Origin: Collybiopsis luxurians FD-317 M1
Lineage: Eukaryota > Basidiomycota > Agaricomycetes > Agaricales > Omphalotaceae
Reading direction: 5' to 3'
NCBI GenBank assembly: GCA_000827265.1
Contig: KN834829.1
Span: 203,457-267,456 of the forward strand
DNA: 64,000 nt
The translations under genes were made by a program, and so were the position numbers. The notes under the pieces were generated by a model. It was not told where the DNA came from, ran no database searches, and saw only the letters and a program-made list of their open reading frames with translations. Below, one piece after another: positions 58,836 to 64,000 of the stretch; positions within the stretch are counted from its first letter, which is position 1, and every line of letters begins with the position of its first letter.

Positions 58836-60705
58836 ATTAGTGAGCCAAACCTAATGTGTGGCAGTACTTGTGCCCTTTTCAGTGTTAGAGTGAGTGGTCT
58901 GTAGTACAATATCTACAGCTTTGACATTTCCTTCTTCATTCTGTATTTTCTTTATTACTTTTTCATTATTACTTTATTCCCTTGTCTCTACCTTATTCCC
59001 TAGGTATGTTTCATATTTGATTCCTTGCTTACCTATGCAGCTACAGACTTCTACTTATAGCCATTGTATGTAGTCATAACACCTCAGTTGTTTTTCTATT
59101 CAACTGAGGTGAGTATCTCATTCTACCTTTGTATATTATTAGTTGCCATCTACCTAGCATTTACATTACTTAACAGGTAGATAGCTAATGAGTTGTTTTT
59201 CTATTCAACTGAGCATTTACATTACTTAACAGATTATGAGACTCATTGTCTTGAATATCCCCCAGTGAATAACCCCTAGAGAAATCTCATCCAGTCAAGA
59301 TACAGCGTGTCAATGTCACAGAATGCAGTAACTGCACTGCAGTTCCCCGAGGCAAGGCAGCTAGTTGGGGAAGACAATTGGAGAGAATACAAATGAGAGG
59401 TTACTCTCACTGTACAGTCTAGAGGCCTGATGAGATACCTTGAAAGTACAATCCCCCAGCCATCTAATGCAGTCTCCAGCCTAGCGTACAGACCAAATCA
59501 GGACAAGAGACAACTACTATGAAAGCCACAATGACCACAGCTAGCATTGATATGAAAGCAGTTATAACTGACCCAGAACCATCTGAACTTTATGTTCTAT
59601 CCACTGAAGCCACCAGCAGAAATGGTATGTTGCCAATACATTGCTTGAACTTGCAGACTCCTGATGCAAATCCATCTAGACAAAACACTACCCTTTTGAG
59701 GAATAGTAAGAGTCAGTTTGCAGAAGGAAAGAGTGATGTAGATAGTGACTTACCTATACACTGCTTCCCTGTGTCTAGTTGTGTGGAGTGTGCAATCTGC
59801 CACAGTAATATACCAAATGCACTTTTAATCTTGTTGCCAGAACTGAAATGTCAAACATTCTTAGAGTTGGGTGCTTCAGGACACTGCTGGGCATGAAGAT
59901 CCAATTTTGTGATGTACCGGACAGTTGAACATGAGTTTAGTAACAGTGCAGTGGCTGGAGACACTGGGAGGTTCAAGATATATGGTGTTGGCACTGTGGA
60001 GCTCAAAACATGCATAGATAGAAGCCAGAAGACAATCAGACTTGAGGGTGTGAAGCACACTCCCTCCTTTGGGCATAACCTAATCTTGCTCTCCTTTCTA
60101 GATAGATGTGAGTTCAAAGGGAACTGGGGAGAAGGGATGCTTTGTGTCTATGGCAAGAACAGTATTATAGTACTTGAAGGAGTTGGGAAAGGTCATATGT
60201 ATGAAGTTGCAACATTGGAATCAACAGTGGCAACTCAGAAATCACATGAACAACCCACAGATATTTCAATGTGGCATAGGGTAACCTGAGGATGGCCTAG
60301 GTAAACTAAGTGCTTGAAGTGTCCTATTCTTCCTAGGTTTCCCAAGGTCCAACCCTATTTTTCCTGATGTGCTTATAACCATCATACATAGTTGTAACAC
60401 CTCAGTTGTTTTTCTATTCAACTGAGGCGAGTATCTTGTTCTACCTTTGTACATCATTTACCATCTACCTAGCATTTACATTACTTAACAGGTATATAGC
60501 TAATGAGTTACTTTTCTATTCAACTGAGCATCTACATTACTTAACATTCAGCATGTACATAGCTTTTCCAGATCATTAAATGTAAAGTAAAGTATACTAA
60601 CCAAATTAATATAAATTGCAAAATTTAGATCAATTTAAAAATTGCCTGTCTTGGATCAGGCACAAAATCATTACAGTGGAAACTCAGCATTCCATTCCAT
60701 GCACT
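58836..60705 (+). mobile_element. Truncated Ty1/copia retrotransposon
   Basis: A direct repeat of about 165 bp (59068-59232 and 60382-60546) brackets a short internal region, as expected for LTR pieces. It contains a 9-bp-stem hairpin CCTCAGTTG...CAACTGAGG. Flanking head (58836) and tail (60560-60705) match the 236-bp repeats at 44.1 and 44.8 kb, so each LTR copy here is missing one end. Internal coding is limited to Gag end, protease and GAG-pre-integrase pieces. Confidence 0.6.
59519..60289 (+). pseudogene. Copia Gag-Pol fragment (protease / GAG-pre-integrase)
   Basis: Two frames in succession. The first ends FLELGASGHCWA at a TGA (59894-59896), where copia proteases have D-S-G-A-S-x-H-x-x-x; the catalytic Asp-Ser is altered here to ELG. 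The second (59909-60289) gives IYGVGTVELKT, LEGVKHTPSFGHNLILLSFL, GHMYEVATLES and a final MWHRV, the start of the GAG-pre-integrase motif. Integrase, reverse transcriptase and RNase H are missing. Not functional. Confidence 0.72.
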
Positions 60706-60712
60706 CATAATA

Positions 60713-61160
60713 GTGTGGCAAAATGCTACATGCTGGGGATCCAAAAAAGAGTATCTCAAAAGCTATATTGCACTGAAATCAGCTATCAATAAGCTCCTTG
60801 ACTGTCGGGACCTCAAACTTAGCTTGTATAAACTTAATGACATGCAAACTCAGATGATGATGGAACTATTTGTAGTTTTAGAAGTACCCAACTGCTTCCT
60901 CATTTTTATGTCTCTGCTGATTCTATCTGAGGTTTATGACAAAGTAACAACAATGTTTGAGTGAGATGATCTTCCTTTAATTGTAGATGTTTCACCTGCT
61001 ATGGAGAGCCTTGAATATGTGCTTGAGTCAATTTCAAAATGTGAAGAATTACTTTCTGTTACACATGTTGCAGCATATGCAGGTGTTCTCACTGTTCACA
61101 AATATTCTTCATGACTTGATGAATGTGAGGCATATTGTATCACTATTGGTATGTAATGAT
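60713..61160 (+). pseudogene. hAT transposase fragment
   Basis: Reads W-N-T-like start, AINKLLDCRDLKLSLYKLND, then in a second frame VSPAMESLEYVLESISKC and AYAGVLTVHKYSS, matching in order the helical region before the hAT dimerisation domain (RAIDKLTSDRDLGLRKYELS..., PAMDHID..., LAKKTLNRYYS...). Stops and a frame change separate the parts. Short fragment without terminal repeats in view. Confidence 0.45.
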
Positions 61161-61224
61161 GCTCTGGTAATTTCATTCCTGACTCTCTTCTGTTGCAAAG
61201 CTGGTATGAACACCTGTTCCTAAC

Positions 61225-61640
61225 CCCTATTCATTTTCCTTTTACTGTACACCTTTCACATGACTGCATTTATGACTAACTTTCATATCAATACCTTTTG
61301 GACATATGACTCCTCCCAATCTCCACTCCATATGGTATCATTGTTCTTTTTCCATTCATTCCTACTGTCATTATTTTATTAATGAAGTGTTCCTTGTTTC
61401 TCTTCTTACATCTGTTGCATGACCACATGCTCCATACCTTTTATTCTTGTAGCTGTCATTTAGCTGTTGTCTTCCAGTAGCATTAGTTTCTCATCTCATC
61501 CCCTAGTAGCATTAGTCCCTCTTACAGTTTGCTACAGTATATATACCTACCATCTGTAACCTGAGTCCCCATCTTGACCTCTCTGTTGATTGGGACCAGC
61601 TTCTGCTTAACTGATTACTGCACTCTTGAAAGTCACTCCA
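61225..61640 (+). repeat. LTR-like repeat, uninterrupted copy
   Basis: Matches the interrupted copy at 43930-44620 in order and orientation, without the 236-bp insertion. Followed by open frames at 61574-62064 with retroelement-like composition but no identifiable domain. Confidence 0.5.
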
Positions 61641-62256
61641 CTGTATACTGCTATGTGATATTAGGTCAAGATCCTGGCTGCACCAATAGTCTACTGCCTA
61701 GGCTGTCCCCACAGACTCCACTACTGCCACACCTTCTTTCTCTGCAGATTTGTCTGACTCTGAATTGGGTCACAAACACATTGACTGCTCCAGCTACCTG
61801 CACACCTTTGACACCAAAGCCCAATCTTATATCCACAAGCTACCAGACAGTTGGAACAATTGTGACCAACAGCCCTGCCCACATGCCCTTGAGAACTCTA
61901 TCACTGAAGCAACTCAGCTCAAAGATGGCACCCCTGCTATACCAATTGCCAGATCCATAACTGCCCCATGCACTCTTACTGCCTGTAACGGCATGTCCTC
62001 CTATGGTAGGTACTATTCCTTTTTAAGTGTACATTACTTAATATACACGAACATTCGTATATAAGGCCGTACTGGCCATTATTGTAGGGATCTAGAAAAC
62101 TTCTTACCATTGCCTACATAGCCTGTACCTATGGACATCTATAAAACCTGTCTACGTTAGGTCTTGGGCACTGGGCCCGGTAAGATACCCGCTTTACACT
62201 TTTTTTAACGTGCAGTTGTTGTCCCAAAGGGCACGCTAACTTTACAGGAATAGTGA
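61641..62256. other. Possible retroelement leader
   Basis: Competing frames at 61574-61960 and 61750-62064 are unrecognised. The last 200 bp (TATAAAACCTG near 62133) resembles an LTR/leader preceding the Gag-like frame. Confidence 0.3.
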
Positions 62257-63591
62257 TTGGAACTCACCTGCGGTACTGCACCCTCAGGTAAGTTTATGAC
62301 TCGAGGTGAAGGTAATAGCCTCGAAGTTGGGAATCCAGTGGTTCCCCTTATTCAGACACGCTCGCAAACAGCAGCTCTAGTAGGTCTACAGAATTTACCA
62401 TTTTTTTCCTCCTCTATTCCATCGCTGCCGTCGTCTGCCAAAAAGATCACCATGTCTACAATGGAGACGCCACGCACACAGCCGCCGAGGCAAGAGACAT
62501 CGTCGTCTCGACTGCCGATTCACATGGGACCACCATCCACAGTGTCGAATCTCCAGTCCCCAGTTCATAAGCCGAGCCAGATACCTAGACCCACACAGTC
62601 AGTATCAGGCCATTCTCAAGGGAGAAATTCACTTTTCTCTCTAGCCCCATCTGCCCCACATAATCCTCGCAATGTGTCAGCGAGTGTTTCTCTTCCACCA
62701 CCACCACCATCCCCTGAACCACATCAGATAAATGCTAGTTCAGAGAGAGGGTCAAACAAGTCGACGTCAACTAGGCATCCGCATGGTCCTCAGCCTGCAA
62801 ATTTGTCAGCAGCAGAGACAATTGAACAAATGAGACGCTATGAGAGTCGTCGGGGACCTGACCATATGGCAACCCGAGAGGAAGTAGCTCCCAAATTCCC
62901 GAGACCATTCCAGGGTCAAGGGAAGCAATCGTTGTATGTGCAAAATAGTGCATCTGTAGTAAATACAATGAATACAGTTGATAAACTGCCTAATACAGCA
63001 GTAAACTCAGCCACAAATGCGAAGGGAAAGAATCCGGAAAGATATCCAAATCAAGCTAGTACTGGTGTATCTAAAACACAAGATACACAGCATACTAGAG
63101 CACCCTCTCGTATTTCTAATGCTACGGCTACTACAGCCTGGTACTTAGAATATGAAAGACAATTACGCCGCCGTATTATTTTACAATACTTGCATGAATT
63201 GGATTTAGACGAATATAGTTTCACATACATCAATGATCAAGATGTACGATTGGACATAAATGAGAATGTGGTGATATCTCGAGAGAATCCTAACACCAAA
63301 TTACATTATCAGCCTATTACAGAAGCTGAAATTGTTCCCTACAGAAGGCAATTTCCTGTACCATTTTCAGCAGAAGATACCCACCGTCAACACTCTGACC
63401 AACGTGGACAAAGAGTGGGTATAGTTGCACCTAACCTGGAAGATCCTAATGGTGACCCAGATGGTGATGACAATAATGATCCACCACCCAGAAGGGGTAA
63501 CAATCCAAACGGACCGCTATCGAACCAACTCTCGGTTCAGAGGAATAGAAACCGAGTTGGATCAAGTACGGTGAGGCGTTCCGGGGTCTGA
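62257..63591 (+). CDS. Gag-like protein of a Ty3/gypsy-type element
   Basis: A 444-residue open frame. The N-terminus has QTRSQTAA and a long Pro/Ser/Thr-rich disordered stretch with PPPPPSPEP. A helical segment follows (WYLEYERQLRRRIILQYLHEL), then an acidic/proline tail (DPNGDPDGDDNNDPPPRRG) of the kind found in fungal gypsy Gag N-terminal parts. No CCHC zinc knuckle is present, and no pol frame follows in the 409 bp left. The start may lie at a downstream Met (for example the MSTMETPRTQPP region), as the listed start is not ATG-verified. Could instead be a host disordered protein. Confidence 0.45.
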   Translation: MELTCGTAPSGKFMTRGEGNSLEVGNPVVPLIQTRSQTAALVGLQNLPFFSSSIPSLPSSAKKITMSTMETPRTQPPRQETSSSRLPIHMGPPSTVSNLQSPVHKPSQIPRPTQSVSGHSQGRNSLFSLAPSAPHNPRNVSASVSLPPPPPSPEPHQINASSERGSNKSTSTRHPHGPQPANLSAAETIEQMRRYESRRGPDHMATREEVAPKFPRPFQGQGKQSLYVQNSASVVNTMNTVDKLPNTAVNSATNAKGKNPERYPNQASTGVSKTQDTQHTRAPSRISNATATTAWYLEYERQLRRRIILQYLHELDLDEYSFTYINDQDVRLDINENVVISRENPNTKLHYQPITEAEIVPYRRQFPVPFSAEDTHRQHSDQRGQRVGIVAPNLEDPNGDPDGDDNNDPPPRRGNNPNGPLSNQLSVQRNRNRVGSSTVRRSGV

Positions 63592-64000
63592 GAGAGAGGG
63601 ATGATGGGAAGAAAACTCTGTCTTTTCGTGTAAAGTAAAATCTACTATATATACTACTACGGTAGTGGTGATAACATGGCATACAGGGGAAGTATGTCCA
63701 AGTAAAACTCGACCGCAAGCGACAGTGGAGCGTTAATACGTTCCGTGTCTAAATTAAGTAATGGAATATCCTAAATAGTCTAAATAACGATCGAGGCACT
63801 GTTGCCCATGGAATAACTATAATCCAAGTTCACCGAAGTAGTGAACTTGTCGGGCTTCGTGCGCAGGAGCGCAGGAAGCGCGACACCCCCTCTCCACTGA
63901 AAAAGAAAACCGCGGGGAAAAGGGTATAGCATAAAAAATTAAAAATAAAAAAAAGGACGGAATGTAATGGGAAACATATGAAGGAGCGTAGTACGAAATA
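63592..64000. other. Window edge, no gene seen
   Basis: No pol-like frame in any phase. A GC-rich stretch with short inverted motifs (GCGCAGGAGCGCAGGAAGCGC near 63860-63885) is followed by an A-rich tract. Confidence 0.4.

Noticed and set aside
63051..63718. Minus-strand frames at the right edge
   Set aside because: Antisense to the Gag-like frame or in non-coding sequence; no supporting motif.

Overview
The window reads as nuclear DNA of a transposon-rich mushroom-forming basidiomycete (Agaricomycetes). The evidence is a KDZ-family transposase gene with its cysteine-cluster regions, a decayed DUF6534 membrane-protein gene (a basidiomycete family), many 42-72 bp GT-AG introns, and Ty1/copia, Ty3/gypsy, hAT and Tc1/mariner sequences. 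No species can be named from the sequence alone.

Layout. 0.6-5.4 kb holds a KDZ transposase gene (minus) head-to-head with a proline-rich/coiled-coil companion gene (plus). 8.0-8.8 kb has one unassigned open frame, and 11.3-16.8 kb a long multi-exon gene of unrecognised family; in both transposon-linked loci the reading frame is interrupted by TGA codons. 17.5-22.4 kb is a 51-bp minisatellite (about 80 units) with higher-order periodicity. 22.4-28.6 kb is decayed retroelement sequence, a 2.8-kb terminal-inverted-repeat element with a hAT-type MITE nested inside it, and a separate 752-bp hAT-like element.

29.0-42.8 kb is the conserved-gene island. It holds three paralogous multi-pass DUF6536 proteins (two minus, one plus), each with three exons whose lengths sum to an open frame, plus one seven-exon gene joining an FHA domain to a MACPF-like domain. 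A deleted remnant of a second FHA gene lies before the second DUF6536 gene, so an FHA-gene/DUF6536-gene pair was duplicated in tandem. The island looks richer in G+C and CpG than its surroundings.

42.8-64.0 kb returns to repeats: LTR fragments, a Tc1/mariner copy with DD34E spacing and five in-frame stops, a 692-bp foldback element with CACTA-like ends, a second copy and a solo end of the 24.9-kb TIR family, the DUF6534 pseudogene, an 861-bp hAT-like element, a truncated copia element, a hAT transposase fragment, and a Ty3/gypsy-like Gag frame near the right edge. Wherever a damaged gene can be read through, the commonest lesion is a TGA where CGA would be expected, which fits methyl-CpG decay or a RIP-like process.
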